Below are positions 29,913-41,372 of a stretch of 64,000 nt of DNA, piece after piece. The stretch covers positions 124,001-188,000 of the forward strand of contig VLTN01000012.1 in NCBI GenBank assembly GCA_008330645.1, in the 5' to 3' direction. The notes under the pieces were generated by a model. It worked only from the letters and a program-made list of their open reading frames with translations, did not search any database and was not told where the DNA came from. The position numbers and the translations under genes are program-made. Numbering within the stretch: position 1 is the stretch's first letter; the number at the start of each line of letters is the position of its first letter. Origin of the DNA: Cafeteria roenbergensis. Its lineage: Eukaryota > Sar > Bigyra > Bicosoecida > Cafeteriaceae.

Positions 29913-31163
29913 TCAGGCTTCCGCGGCGGCTGCGGCAGAGCCGCCGCCCCCCTTGGTGTGGGTGAGCTTGGTGACCTGCACCTCGCCGCGGGCGAGGCCA
30001 TAGGAGAACACGGTGGCCGCGTGGCCGGTGAGAGAGAGCAGCTGGAAGGCCGGGGCGGAGGCCGCCGTGGTGGCGGAGAAGGCTCCTGCGGCGTGCGGGG
30101 GCGGTTGGTGGGACGAGGCGAGGGCAAATGGGGAGTGGCGCAACGCGTCATAGTTATGCACAACTAAGGCGGCCGACGGCTGTATTCAGGGTCATCTCGG
30201 GTTTATTCGGGCAAGGTGCAAGCCTGAGCACGACCGAGGCGCCGGGAATCTCACCGGTCATACTTCCCGGGTTCACCAAGAGGCGGCCCCCCACCTCCAC
30301 AACCGACTGCACGTGCGTGTGACCGGTCACCAGGATGTCACAGTCGAGTCTCCGGGCCATCGCCGCGAGCGCCTCCACGTCCCCCCACGGGACGACGGTG
30401 TGGCCGTGGCAGACCCCGATGCGGAAGGCGCCCACGGTGGTGACCGCCGTCTCGGGCACGCTGTCGTCGTCGTCGAAGTCGCCGCGAACGAGCGTCATGC
30501 GAGGCGCGAGGGACTTGAGCCAGGCCGCCTCCTCCGCGCCGCAGAGGTTCCCGGTGCACACCACGTGCTGCATCTTGCCCGGGAGCTGCGGGTGCACCGG
30601 TGAGCACGGGAAGGGAAGAAGTGGCGGAGAGAGACGGGGTGTGTGTGGGGGGGGGGGGGGGCTGGGAGGGGCCGTGACCAGCGAGGGGCAGCTCTCACTG
30701 ACGCGCGCAGTGCCCATGGGCCGCGCGCGAAGTGCACTGCGGCGCCTCCAGTGGGCCTGAACGGCAAGTTCGTGACGGCGGAGTGCGGCAGCGGAGCAGG
30801 GCGGCCCAGCTTGCGGGCGGCAGCGGCGGCTGTGCGGCTTGTTGAACGCACCAGCATGTCCTTGAATGCCTTGGGCACGCCCTCCGCCCGGTACGGCACA
30901 TGCAGGTCGCCGCAGAGGAGCACGTTCTGCGGAGCACGAACGAATGAACGAGCAGCGCGGGTCGGCTTGCGCACGACTGCCGGCGCCGGCGTCGGGGCGC
31001 AAGCTGCGGCAACTGGCCAAGGCGGCGTGCCAGCAAGCGCCCCGCCCCCGCCGCGAGCGCCGCTGAGGGCCAGCGTCCCCGCGAGGCCGGGCCCCTCCCG
31101 CGGAGCATCGATGCAGCCATTCTCGTGGCCAGACGGGGTGGGGGGGCTCACCTCGCAATCCAT
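29913..31163 (-). CDS. VPS29: VPS29, retromer metallophosphoesterase-fold subunit
   Basis: Four exons, 31163-31152, 30926-30852, 30585-30255 and 30085-29913, give 196 residues (family about 182-190). Donors are GTGAGC, GTGCGT and GTGAGA, with CAG acceptors and all phases consistent. VPS29 binds VPS35 in retromer and retriever, recycling cargo from endosomes. Visible family features in order: VLLCGDLHVPYRAEG at the start, LPGKMQHVVCTGNLCG formed across splice 2-3, VRGDFDDD, IGVCHGHTVVPWGD, ILVTGHTHVQS, LLVNPGSMTG at splice 3-4, and the C-terminal strands FQLLSLTGHAATVFSYGLARGEVQV. The phosphoesterase motifs GD, GN and GH are kept, although in animal VPS29 the fold acts as a scaffold. The first exon is only 12 nt (MDCE). 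A Gly/Ala tail after VTKLTHTKG is extra. It is divergent from the TMEM209-like gene. Confidence 0.95.
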
Positions 31164-31672
31164 GGCGCTCTCTGGAGTGGGGCGGCCCGTCGCGGAGCCA
31201 ACCAGCAGAGCCAATCCTCGCCCAGCGCCAATATGCGGCGAGAGCTGCGAGCTTCCCGGAGTGACGTTTCGACGCGCCTGTCGGGACAATCGCGCCGAAC
31301 GCACACCTCACACCAGTGCGCGTGACCCGGTCTGGGGTTGAAGCCTGGCCGGTGGTCGGCGCGGCCCCGTTCGTCAATGTGCAATGTCCGACACAAAACC
31401 ACGTCCTGTTGTAGCCCCACTGCAGGGCCTTCCGGGGCGTTCAACGACGCCAAAGCAATAGCAGAGAACTCGAGTGGCGATTCTGCTCCTTCGCACACCC
31501 ATCGCGTTCCGGCAGGACTGCAATGAGCGCCCGCGGGCGCATTGTCTGGGCGGCAGAGCCCGACGGCACGCTTGCTGGCCAAATCGTCGCGGCGGCGGCT
31601 CCGCTTCGGGCGCTCGTCCAGAAGCGCGGCGGCACGAGCCCGCACTCGCCGCGCCGATCTCCCTGAGACATC
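31164..31672. promoter_or_regulatory. Divergent promoter, VPS29 / TMEM209-like
   Basis: 509 bp between start codons. The least GC-rich sequence is around 31380-31410 (GTCCGACACAAAACCACG). No clear core element or gene seen. Confidence 0.4.
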
Positions 31673-34600
31673 ATGCCTTCGTCCGACGAGGGCATGGCGT
31701 CGTCGGTGCTGTCTCCGCTGCGAGGCTGCTGCTGGCGCGCAGGCAACGGGCGGCTCGAGGACGAGGACAACGACGCGGTCATCGCGCCCCGCCTGGACAA
31801 GCCCTCTCTTCGCGACGCGTGGGTGCGGGAGTTCTCCGGGACGTACAGCTACGTCCTTTCCGCCAAGTCGGCGCCTCGCCGTGCCGCGTGGCTCGCTGTG
31901 GCGGCAGCGGCCTTTGCGCTTGGGGCCATCGCCGTGCATGTGCCCCCGTGAGACACGCCCCCTTGCCATCCCAAGTGCCGCTGCTTGCTGGCCACCGAGG
32001 CTAGTTGCGGTGCGCTGTGCCAGCCGGCGCAGCTTCCATTGTCTGCCCCTCGCCCGTGACGCGGGGCGGCACGCACAAGCAGAGCGCCGCCCCGCGCCAG
32101 CGCCCCTGGGCGCTCCCCAGCCGGGAGAAGGCCGCCCGTGCGGGAATCGCGCCGGCGCACTTGCTGCTGTTGTCGCCGCCGCGGCAGCTACTGCTGCTGC
32201 AATGCAATTCAATGCAATGTAATTGGGGGCAACTCGTTGCATGCGTGCGTGTCAGCGCGCCCCCCGACATCCCCCCCCCCCCCTCCACTCTCGCCACTGC
32301 CGGCGTTGTTCATCTGCGCAGTCTCTCACCGGCACAAGCAGCCGACAGCCCATCTGTCTGGCTCGCAGACTGTTACTCGATCGACCCACAGCAGCCCGGT
32401 CACGGCACAGCCGCCGCCGCCGCCGCCGCCGCCGCCTCTGCGGCGGCAGAGCCCGCCAACGCGACGTCGGCCTTCTCCATCACCAAGGCAGCATCCTGCA
32501 TCGTCGCTCACTCCAACTCGCTCGCACTTTCAGCGGTTTCGTGGGTCCTGGCTCTGCTGGCTGTGCTTCAGCTGGCCCACCGGCTCCGGGCCGAGTACAT
32601 CCTGTCCTCGGTGAAGCGAAACCCATCGCTCACGCCGTCGGCCCGCTCGGCGCTGGGGCTTCCGGCCGAGGAGGACGTGATGGACGTCGACGCCGTCGTC
32701 AGGGCGGCGGAGCGCGTTGCTCCCAGCAGCTGCTGCCGGCGGCCCTACGCCTGGCGGGACGGCGTGTTTCGCCAGGCAGCCGACGCCGCCGCCATCGCAG
32801 CGGCGGCGGCCAAGTCTGCGTCGTCGTCCTCGTCGTCGGGGTCGACGGCCTGGGGGGCTTCGTCGCCCGGCGCCTCGCCCTCCCAAGCCAGGTTCGGAAT
32901 CGCACGACGCGGTGGCATGTCTCGCATCGCTGGCGCTGACGCTGACGCTGACGCTGACGCTGGGCGCGGATTCGACCAGAGTGATGGTCCCTCCACCCCT
33001 GCTGGGGGCAGGGCCTCCACGTGGCGGCTCACGCCGAGCAAGCGCTTCGGCAGGGATCAGTCGGACGTCGACGGGTCGACGTCCTCGGGTCACTTCATCG
33101 AGTCGGTCACGTCCATCACGTCCCCCGGTTTCGCCGGTATGGGCGTGGAAGCCGCTGCCGTGGCTGCCAGCCCCGAGGCACGGTCGCTGGGCCTCGCCGG
33201 ATCCCCTGGCCTGGCGCTCACCGCCCTCGCCCGCAGGCTGCACGCGCAGGGGCTGGACCCCGCCGCCCGCGGCGCCGGTGGCCTGTACGGGAGCGACGGC
33301 GGCGACGACGACGTTGCGGGATTTGCAGGCGCCTCGCTGGGCTCCGGCACTCACGCGCAGCACCGCGGTTTCGCGTTCGGCGGGGCCGGCGGCTCTGCCA
33401 CCATGGGCGGTTTCGCGGCCGCCTTCAAGTCGGCCCGGGACGGCGGCAGCGGCGAAACCGGAACCGACGGACCAGTCGGCCGCTCTGCCACCCACTTCGA
33501 CCGTGGAACGTACCTGTCATTCGGCGACGACCGGGGCGGCTACGGGTTCGGGTCCGACGTCGGCGGCGGGGGCATGGGCGCGTCGTCGTGGTCGTCGTCG
33601 TCGTCATCGGCGGCGGCGTCGGCGGCGGCGGCTGCGATGGCCGGAAGTGGTCCTCGCTACGCCCCGGCACCGGCGGCCGACTCCTGGGCGGCCAGGTCAG
33701 CGGGGGGCGGTGTCAGCTCTGCAGGCTCTGCCGGACCAGGAGTGGGCTCTGCCGGAAAATCCAGTGTCCACACCACGGATCTTGGTCTGCTGGTGGTGCC
33801 ATGGGCTGCGCTCTCGACCATGCGAGGGGCCGCGGGGGGCCTCAACGGGGCCCAGCTGCAGGCACTCCGCCGCGAAACCGCCGCGTCGCTCGGTATGGAA
33901 GTGAAGAACAACACCCTGCTGCCGTTTCGCATTAACGCAGCCGGCATCGCCGACCGGTGCAGCCAGTCGGGTCGGCTCCCGACCATCTCGGAGGCGTTCC
34001 TCCGGCGGCGGCGTGAGCGCGACGTGTCGCTCGCTGTGGCTGACGAAGACGCCATCGGAGCCGGAGGCGCTGCCGGCGGGATGGCGTCACGGTGGATGGC
34101 CAGTGATGACGTCATCCGGGCGCTCGAGCAGGGCGTCGGCTCTGCCGGGGACATGTCCCTTCGCCGTGGCTTGGGCAGCCGGGGCCGTGGCGGGCGAGGC
34201 AGAGCCTACGGGTCGGAGATGACCGTTGACGAGGCTATCCGTTACGTCCTGCTTGAGGCGGACGAGGCGATCCAGGCAGTGTTCCGAGCGGCTGTTCCGG
34301 TGCGTCCCAGCGAGGCCGAGGCCACGTCGCTCGCCATCAAGGACGCCAAGTATTCGGCGGATAGTTCTGCCGGGGGTGCGGCCGGAAGCGGCGGCGCTGG
34401 CGGCGGCGGCGGCGCTGGCCTGGCAGGGTCCCTGATGGACGACGGACTGGCAGGCGATGGGGGCGCGATGGACGGCTACGGATCCAAGGCGACCTTCGGA
34501 ACCAGCTCCCACGTCGGCAGGATCCCCGGCAGAGCCGGTATCCAGCGCGTGACGATGAACCTCTGGGCCGAGAAGGCGGCCATCGAGTCGTGGCTTCCGG

Positions 34601-35745
34601 TGCCCCCCGCTGCCGCCACGCGCACGGCAGGCCTCCGCGTCGCCCTCGAGCGGCTCCAGGCGCTCGAGATGGCAGGAGCCGACGCTGCGAGCTCTGCGGG
34701 AATGTCACTTCGGCAGGCTCTGCCAGGCGTGAGCGACGACTGGATCGTGTTCGGCTGGTTCCAGTCGTACATGGACGCCTTCGTCAGAGTGTACCGGCGA
34801 AACCGCTCGGAGGAGGAAGGATCCGGCGAAACCAGGCCGACCGCGCGACCGGCTCTCACGGACCGCCTGGACGACGCAGCCGACCCCTTCTCAGAGGCCC
34901 TCACGTCCGGAGACTCCAGCGGTGGCTCTGCCGACAGAGCAGCGCGCGCGGCGGCGGCTGCTGCGGCGGCGGCGGTGTCGCTGGGCACGGCCGGTGGGGC
35001 GTCGGGCAGCGGCGGCAGCGGCGGTTACACGTCCTCATCGTCCGTGCAGGGCGGCGGCAGCGGCGGCGGGGCGATGCGTCTCTCCGCCGATGCCGACCAC
35101 GCCGACGAGTCTGGCTCTGCCGCCGCCGGCAGCGCCAGCGCCAGCGCCAGCGCCACACCCTGGTCCGACATGTACGTGCGAACGCGGGCACCGGTATCGG
35201 AGGCGGAGGCGGAGGAGCTGTCACTGGCGGGTCACCCGCACATCGTGCTGCTGGGGGGCTCCCCCGCGCACGGCACGGCACCGGACAACTTCCAAGCATC
35301 GGTCGTGTTCGCGGGGCTGCGCTCTCCGGCAGAGCCGCGAAGGCCGGCCTCCGGCATGCGGGCCTCACGAAGTGGGTCGTCCAAGGGCCACCTTGGCTCT
35401 GCCGTCGGCGGGGGGGAGCGCGCGGTGCAGGTGGTGTGTTCCGATGTGCTGGGAGCCATCGGGCTGTTCTGCTGGCTCATTCACGACCGCCACGGCGGCC
35501 GGCTGCCGCCCTGGGAGGTGCCCATGCCTGCGGCGTTCGGGGCCTCGCTGTTCGGCGCCGGAAGCAGCGTGCGTGCGTGGGGCAGGGCCGCCGAGGACGA
35601 GGCGGCCGCGGAGGAGGCCGCTGCGCGCCGAGCCGTCGCGCAGGCTGAGGCGGACGATTCCGACGCCGAGGACGAGCAGGCGGCGGCCGCGATGGGCAGG
35701 CAGCGCGCGAGCAGCTCGCCGCGGCGCCGCATCCGCCGCTTCTGA
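31673..35745 (+). CDS. Two-TM nuclear-envelope-like protein, possible TMEM209 relative
   Basis: Exons 31673-31947 and 32322-35745 (GTGAGA...GCGCAG, phase 2) give 1,232 residues. Read without splicing, exon 1 looks like a complete 92-residue protein ending in the donor's TGA. Exon 1 ends in a transmembrane helix at about 68-90 (AAWLAVAAAAFALGAIAVHV). A second helix follows at about 157-180 (LALSAVSWVLALLAVLQLAHRL) after a short Ala-rich loop. The middle is low-complexity Ser/Gly/Ala sequence. Near the C-terminus are helical segments (WAEKAAIESWLPVPP; DDWIVFGWFQSYMDAFVRVY) and a compact part (HPHIVLLGGSP; VLGAIGLFCWLIHDRHGGRLPPWE). Two N-terminal TMs, a disordered middle and a C-terminal part containing such a helix recall TMEM209 (CytochromB561_N family), but the match is weak and by memory. 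The gene contains many GGCTCTGCC and GCGGTTTCGC words. Confidence 0.72.
32934..32961 (+). repeat. GCTGAC hexamer repeat
   Basis: About four to five GCTGAC units encode (Ala-Asp)n in the disordered middle of the two-TM protein. Confidence 0.85.
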
Positions 35746-36167
35746 GCCGCCCGACCCAAACGGGCTGCTTTGGCGGAGCGTAGCCGCAGCACGCGGCAGT
35801 CGACGGCCGTGGCCGCAACAGGCGAGCCCAAGCCCCGAATCATCAGCCATGCATGCGCGGGTGTGGGTGCAATCGCGGGTGTTGGCAGGCTGGCGGGCCC
35901 GCTGCCCGGCTGGCTGCGATTCGCTGCCGTGAGCGACTCTGTTCCAACGCGTTTCATTCTCGCTCGCTAGCCCCGACGGCCGCAGCGCCTCGGTGCCGCA
36001 CGCACCCAGCTGACCCATGCCAGCTTAACCAGCGCATTTGGTGACGCCGCAGCGCCGCGAGCCGTCGGCAAGAGGGTACTGCACGCTTGGATCGCGCGGC
36101 GCGCACTCGCAACACGCGCTCGCGCCGCAATCGTCGCACGTGGTCAGGCATGCCGTCAGGCATGCCG
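35746..36167. other. Convergent intergenic region
   Basis: 422 bp between the stops of the two-TM protein (plus) and the PIN-like carrier (minus). Its right end enters a 12-bp tandem repeat. No gene seen. Confidence 0.5.
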
Positions 36168-36175
36168 TCAGGCCT
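36143..36175 (+). repeat. GTCAGGCATGCC tandem repeat at a stop codon
   Basis: Nearly three copies of a 12-bp unit. The minus-strand stop codon of the PIN-like gene (36168-36170) lies inside the last copy, and in-frame copies beyond it are untranslated. Confidence 0.85.
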
Positions 36176-38343
36176 TGCCAAACACCAGCGACAAGGCCAG
36201 GGTGATCCAGGCGGGCATCGTCAGCAGGCTGAGCGGGTACATTACAAGATACAACAAGCTCAGCGACTCAGCGGCGCGCGAGAGGCCGGCCTGCTGCGTG
36301 ATGACAAGCGCAAACTGGGCAGAGGGCGTGCACGCCTGAACCAGCGCAACGACGAAAATGATCGGGTCAGTCCCTGCGGCGGCGGCCTCGGGGCTTGCCA
36401 TGGACCCTCCTGGAGGGACGAGAAGCGGAACCTGCAGCGCCATCGCGGCAGCATACAGGCCGAAGGACACGGCGGGCGCGATCACCAGCCGAACAGCCAA
36501 TACCAGCGCCATCGCTGTGGCGGACAGCCCTTCCTCGCCCGCCGGTTCAGGGACTTCCAGCGAGAGGCTGCCTCGAGAAGGCGCCGCTGGTTCGCCGCTC
36601 CCGAACACGCCGCTCCGCGAGTGGCCGGGCGCGGCGCTGCCCCCGCCCTCCTTCTGGCTTGGCGCTGACCGCGGAGCGAGTTCGCCGCTCGCCGCTGCCC
36701 TCTGCATCGGCGGAGGGGCCTGCGCCTGGCATGGGCGAGCGGCGCAGGGCAGCTTGCCACGCCTGCGGAGCCTCGCCAGGGTGTCAACGGACCCATGGTA
36801 CAGCGACCCTGCCAGCACGAGGTTTGATGACCCCACCATCGCGGCGCCGAGCGTGGAAATGACCGAGCCCACGGGCGCCAGCGACCCTGCGGGCGAGAAG
36901 AGCGCGTCGCCAGCCGGGCGCACGAGCCCCAGACACGACCCGCCAGCGATGCCCAAGACGGGCGGGGACGTCAGCACCTGCTTGGCCACGCGAGCACACC
37001 GACCGGCGCACGCCGCAGAGCGGCTAGTGCCCTGCTGGGTCGGCGTTGCACGGCTCGGCGGGGCTGCGGCAGCGTCGCTCGCGGAGCGCCGGTGCAGCAG
37101 GCCAGCTCCCGACGGCGCTGTGGCTGCTGCGCCGATATCCACCGCAGCCGCGCCTCCGGGAACGATGCCGGATGGGGCCGGGCTGGCCGCAGCGTCTCGC
37201 GGCACAGCACACCGGGGCGCCTCTGCAGGGCACGCCTTGCAGTCGACACCGCGGGAGGCTGCTGGTGCCATCTCTTCGTCGCGCAGGGCCGATGCAGGCG
37301 GCTGCGCGGCGGGGCCGACGTCGCATGGCAAGCTCGCTGGCAGCGCGTCCGGCCCGCCCTCCTCGCATTCGCGGCGCTCGTCGTGCGCAGATGCCGAGAG
37401 GCGAGCGGCGGCCAGTGATGCCCCCACCTCCTCCGCCGCCGGGGCGCCGAAGCCCCACAGCATGACCTGCCATACCAGCCCGTACACCCAAATGTAGGCC
37501 AGGGCGCGGTCATACGCGTCGGGGTCGGCAGCGAGCGCGGGGCTCCGCGCCAAGGGCTCAAGCAGCACGATGGGCATGGATCCGCTGTTGTTAAACGTTA
37601 GGGCGAGCACAAAGGGAACGAACAGGTGCTGGGGAACCCGAACGCACCGCGGGAGGACAAAGTACGCGATGACGAAGGAGATGAGCAGGTTTACGGTGGC
37701 CCACACCACCAGGCCTGCGCTCTGGCCAAGCGTCGCGGCGTCGAGGTTCTGGCCCAACGCCGACAGCAGCATGCACGGCACCAGCAGCTGCATCAGCAGG
37801 GCCGAGAGGTTGGACACCATCTCGCGCGTGATGAGCCCCTTGGGCCGCGGGAAGTAGCCTGCGGTGCCGCAGACGACGGGTTGCCGGCAGCATGTCGCCA
37901 ACGCTGCTTCGCGGGTCACTCGCCTGCTCGCCCGCAAGTGTCAGCTGTGCGCTCGGCCGCTGACACCGCCGATGCGCCCAGCCTCCAACACGGCATGCAG
38001 CGCTGGTCGGGCGACCAGGCGGCGTGGCCGGCCGTGCGAGGCAGCCGAGGGGCGAGCGGCGCGTCGCGCGGGAGCGGCGAAGGAACACCCCCTGTCTCAC
38101 TGAAGCACGCGCCAACCAAAACGTAAAGCATGAACGTTCCGACGGCCACCCCTGCGCAACACGGTCAACACTGGACCAGACAAAGGGACTTGACCCGCAG
38201 CTGACCCGCCGCATTCAGCACAGGCAACGGTGGGCCCCGGCGCAGCGAAAGCGGTGCGGCAACTTCTGTTTGGCCCGCTCACCAGCCGCTCCCGAGTACA
38301 CCCAAACATCGGCAACCTCTCCCCCGCCATCGCGGCCGGACAT
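36168..38343 (-). CDS. PIN-like / auxin efflux carrier family membrane transporter
   Basis: Three exons, 38343-38283, 38151-38101 and 37858-36168 (donors GTGAGC and GTGAGA; phases 1 and 1), 600 residues. The long last frame opens at a non-ATG codon, so the two short exons are needed. They add MSGRDGGGEVADVWVYSGAA and the first membrane helix (VAVGTFMLYVLVGACF). Then follow the family's typical 'R.G.I..E....LS.L....L.P..L.S' segment (ITREMVSNLSALLMQLLVP), helices through LFVPFVLALTFNNSGSMPIVLL, a long variable cytosolic loop (about residues 200-410) and a second bundle of helices ending LSLLYLVMYPLSLLTMPAW. The N-N-S-G-S-M-P sequence matches the conserved Asn/Pro crossover of the PIN/PILS (Mem_trans) family. 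Such carriers export organic anions such as auxin in plants; in protists the substrate is unknown. Confidence 0.86.
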
Positions 38344-38678
38344 CAGAACCGGGGCTGCTGTGGCGCGGAAACGCCTGGCCGACCGCCCAGCAGCGTGCGG
38401 GGAGTGGGTTGCCCGGGCGCGTTCTGCTCGTCGGCAGAGCGAACGATTCCACGACCGCAGTGCGAGAGCGAAGGCCGGACAGGGCCCGTCCTCGGGGCCA
38501 CGAAAAGGCCCCAACATGTGGCGCGCACACCCAGCAGTCCGCAGCGGGGAGCTGCCCGGGCCTCCTCCTCTCGCTCCGGCAGATTGGCCGCCGCGGCGGC
38601 CCGTGCGATACTTGGCGGCGGTAAAATATTGCGCTGCCAGCCTGTGAACGCTCGGCTCACTCGTCCTGTCGATCCGCG
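38344..38678. promoter_or_regulatory. Divergent promoter with GGCGGTAAAATATT element
   Basis: 335 bp between the PIN-like gene start (minus) and the secreted-protein start (plus). GGCGGTAAAATATT at 38617-38630 ends 48 bp before ATG 38679. It matches 13 of 14 bases of the element at 23754-23767. Confidence 0.5.
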
Positions 38679-41372
38679 ATGCGCAGCGTCGCGGCGAGTG
38701 TGCTCGCTGCCTGCGTGGCGGCCTTCTGCGGCTGGGGCCCCCAGCTCGCGTCCGCGTGGTCCCTGCCCTTGTCCGAGTGCCGGCAGCCAGGTGAGCAAGC
38801 CGCAGCTGTCGCCCAGCGCGATTCGGCTCCAGTTGCAATTCTGCCCTGGGGAGCGGCCCCCGCCCAGCGCCCTCTCCCGCCCAAACGACGCCCTGCCCGC
38901 GTGCTCTTGCTTCGCGCAGTTGACCTGGTCACGGTGGACAAGCGGCTGGTGAGCCAGCGGGGCCGCCGCGCGGCGTGGGGGGGGCGCGTGCACGTGGCGT
39001 TGCGCTCGCCATCGCCCCTGCATCGCCCGCCACGCGTCGGGACATCGCGCGCCGCCCTCGAGCCCCCGCGCTGCGCGCCACGCCTCCCCTTTTGATTCGC
39101 GCAGGTTCGTCGGCTGGAGGTGCACGTGGGGGGCTACCTCCCGCTGCCGGTGTCCGGCTGCGGTCGCCACGGCTGCAAGTCTGTCGAGTGAGTTGCGGTC
39201 CGTCATTGGCTCCCTGCTCGGGCGCCGCCGGCTGGAGCAGCGAGGACGCCGGGCGTCGTGGGCGCCGCCCCCACTGGCCCACCAGGCCCCCCTGGTGCGC
39301 GGGCCTGCGGATGGGCCGCCCCGCCGCGCCCCCAGTTCTGCTTGCCACGCTCGCGCCACGTGCCGCCAACGCTCCCCCGCCTCCCCACGCTGTGACTGCG
39401 TGCGTCGCCGCGGAAGCCGCAGCATGGTGGCCCGCGCCATGCGCCAAGGGTCCGCGTTCAGCGTCTTTGGCATGACTGCCCCCATGCTTGAGAACCTTCA
39501 GGCCGGCGGGCCGCTAGTGGGCCTGGGCAACTGGAGCGTGCGGGGCACGCAGTGCTTCGACGTGACGGGCGAGTCCACGCCCCCCAGCGCCGACCCGTTC
39601 TTCATCGTTTTCGCGTGTGACCGTGCCCCGCCCTCGGGCGACCCCGGCCAGGACGCCGATGCCGCCGCCGCCGGCGCCCAGAGCGGCAGCAGGTGCAGCA
39701 TCGACATTGGCATCAAGCTCGACGGCGCTTGCGACGCGGCCAAGGCCATCTCCCACGACGGCGAGCTGGACAGGGTCAAGGAGTGCGGGCCGTCGCCCTC
39801 AGTCGCGCTGGACGGCTGCGAGGCCCCCAGCACCACGGGCCCCGCCTCGTCCACAATCCAAATGATGCCGTGAGACACTGCCGCCGGGATGCAGCGGGCC
39901 CTGGCCTCACAGGGCCGCCGCCGTCACCGTCGCCGTCGCCACCTGCCGCCGGCCAAGAGCGGGCCGCCCTGCTTCACGCTCCCCCTGTTGGCTCGCCGCC
40001 CTGCATGGCGCTCCCCCCCTGTTGGCTCGCCGCCACGCCCTCCCCCCCGCCCACACACGGCCTCCCTCTGCGCAGCGATGAGGGCCTGCGCCTGCGCGTG
40101 GACGGCTGCGGCAACACCACGGGCTGCAGGGACTACGCACTCACCGTCCTCGCCTACGGTGGCTCTGCCGTCGACGTCTTCCACGTTCCGAACCAGTTCC
40201 TCCAGGGCGTCACGGATCCTTCCAACCTGACCCACTCCCACCTCTACGGGCTGCTGGGCGCAGAGTGGCAGACCTCAGCGCCGCTGCCATCCCGGCTCGA
40301 GCAGGACACCCCCAGCCCCGACCTGCCTGCCGCGGCGGAGGTGGGAAGTGGGGGCGACGTCGAGCTCTGCGCCGTTGACGCGGAGCTTCCCGGCGTCCAG
40401 CCGGACTGCCCCCGGCTGGCGGACGACGCAGACGAGGCGGCAGGGCCAGCCCAGGCCTCCTCTGCGAACGCATCGGACGACAGCGAGGGGCCCCCGATGC
40501 GGCACCTCGGGGCCTCGGATCCTGCCGACATCACCACCCTGTCCCGGCCGGTGCGCTGCTTCCGGACGCGCGCAGAGGCGCTGCCGGAGGAGGCCACCGA
40601 GGGCATGACGGCTGTGGTGGTGTGCTCCAGCCCCGAGGGGGGCCGCTGCCTCGTGTCAGTCAGGCAGTCCTTCTCCCCGGATTTGTCCGTTGCAAAGGAG
40701 GGATCGGCGGCTCTGCGGCGGTTTCGCGAGGCAAGCGAGGCCCGCGAGCTGCTGCGGGGTGTGTGGCAGAGCCCCGAAGTGCAAACGGCAGAGCTTAGCG
40801 CGCACCAGCGCGCGGAAGTGGCCGCCGACGCGGCCGCGGCGGCTGCGGCCGGCATGGTGAACGAGCCTGAGTGCCAAGCCTTTCTCAAGCTCAAGGACGA
40901 GGCTGCTGCGGGCGCCGCTGGCAGCGCAGAGGCGGACGCTGGTGGGGCCGGCGGCGCCGCTGGGGAGAAGATCTCGTTCTCGGGGACAGAGTCGCTCCCC
41001 CGGGGTGCCATGGCGGTCATCGAGGCGCGCGGCGAGTGCAAAGGGCGCGAAGAGTGCGGCGACTGGGAGGGGGCGGTCGCGCTTGACGGCGCGCTGGACG
41101 GGGTGGCTGTGGGGGGCGTGGTACAGGTGTGGGCCACCACTCTCTCGGGGTTTCGCAACGCAACCGAGTTCGGCACTCCCGCCCAGAAAGTCGCCAACAA
41201 CCCGTCGCGGCTGGGCTGCGCAGCCGCCTCGACAGTGGGCGAGGACTGGCCCGTGCCAGAAAACGTGCTCGATGGCGGTGTGGTGTGGTTCGTGGAGTGC
41301 CGCACGCCCCCTGACGGCAGCGACGAGTGCAAGCTTCGGTACGAGATTCGCAAGGTGGCGGAGCAGGCTTGA
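38679..41372 (+). CDS. Unknown secreted or lumenal Cys-containing protein, five exons
   Basis: Exons 38679-38790, 38920-38948 (29-nt microexon), 39105-39187, 39423-39869 and 40076-41372. Donors are GTGAGC, GTGAGC, GTGAGT and GTGAGA, and the phases join without a stop to give 655 residues. A signal peptide is clear (MRSVAASVLAACVAAFCGWG ... LASA). After it the protein has VDLVTVDKRLVRRLEVHVGGYLPL, formed across two splices, paired cysteines (GCGRHGC; CDAAKA), and repeated short VDGCGNTTGC / LDGAC phrases. The last exon has Ala/Glu-rich helices and a beta-looking C-terminus (GAMAVIEARGECKG; VVWFVECRTPP). No membrane anchor is seen at the C-terminus, so secretion or ER/vacuole residence is likely. 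I do not recognise a family. An in-frame TGA after exon 4 (39870-39872 region) is part of the donor. Confidence 0.72.

Noticed and set aside
31673-31951. A stand-alone 92-residue membrane protein
   Set aside because: Its stop is the TGA of a GTGAGA donor, and splicing to 32322 joins a second TM helix and a long open frame in phase.
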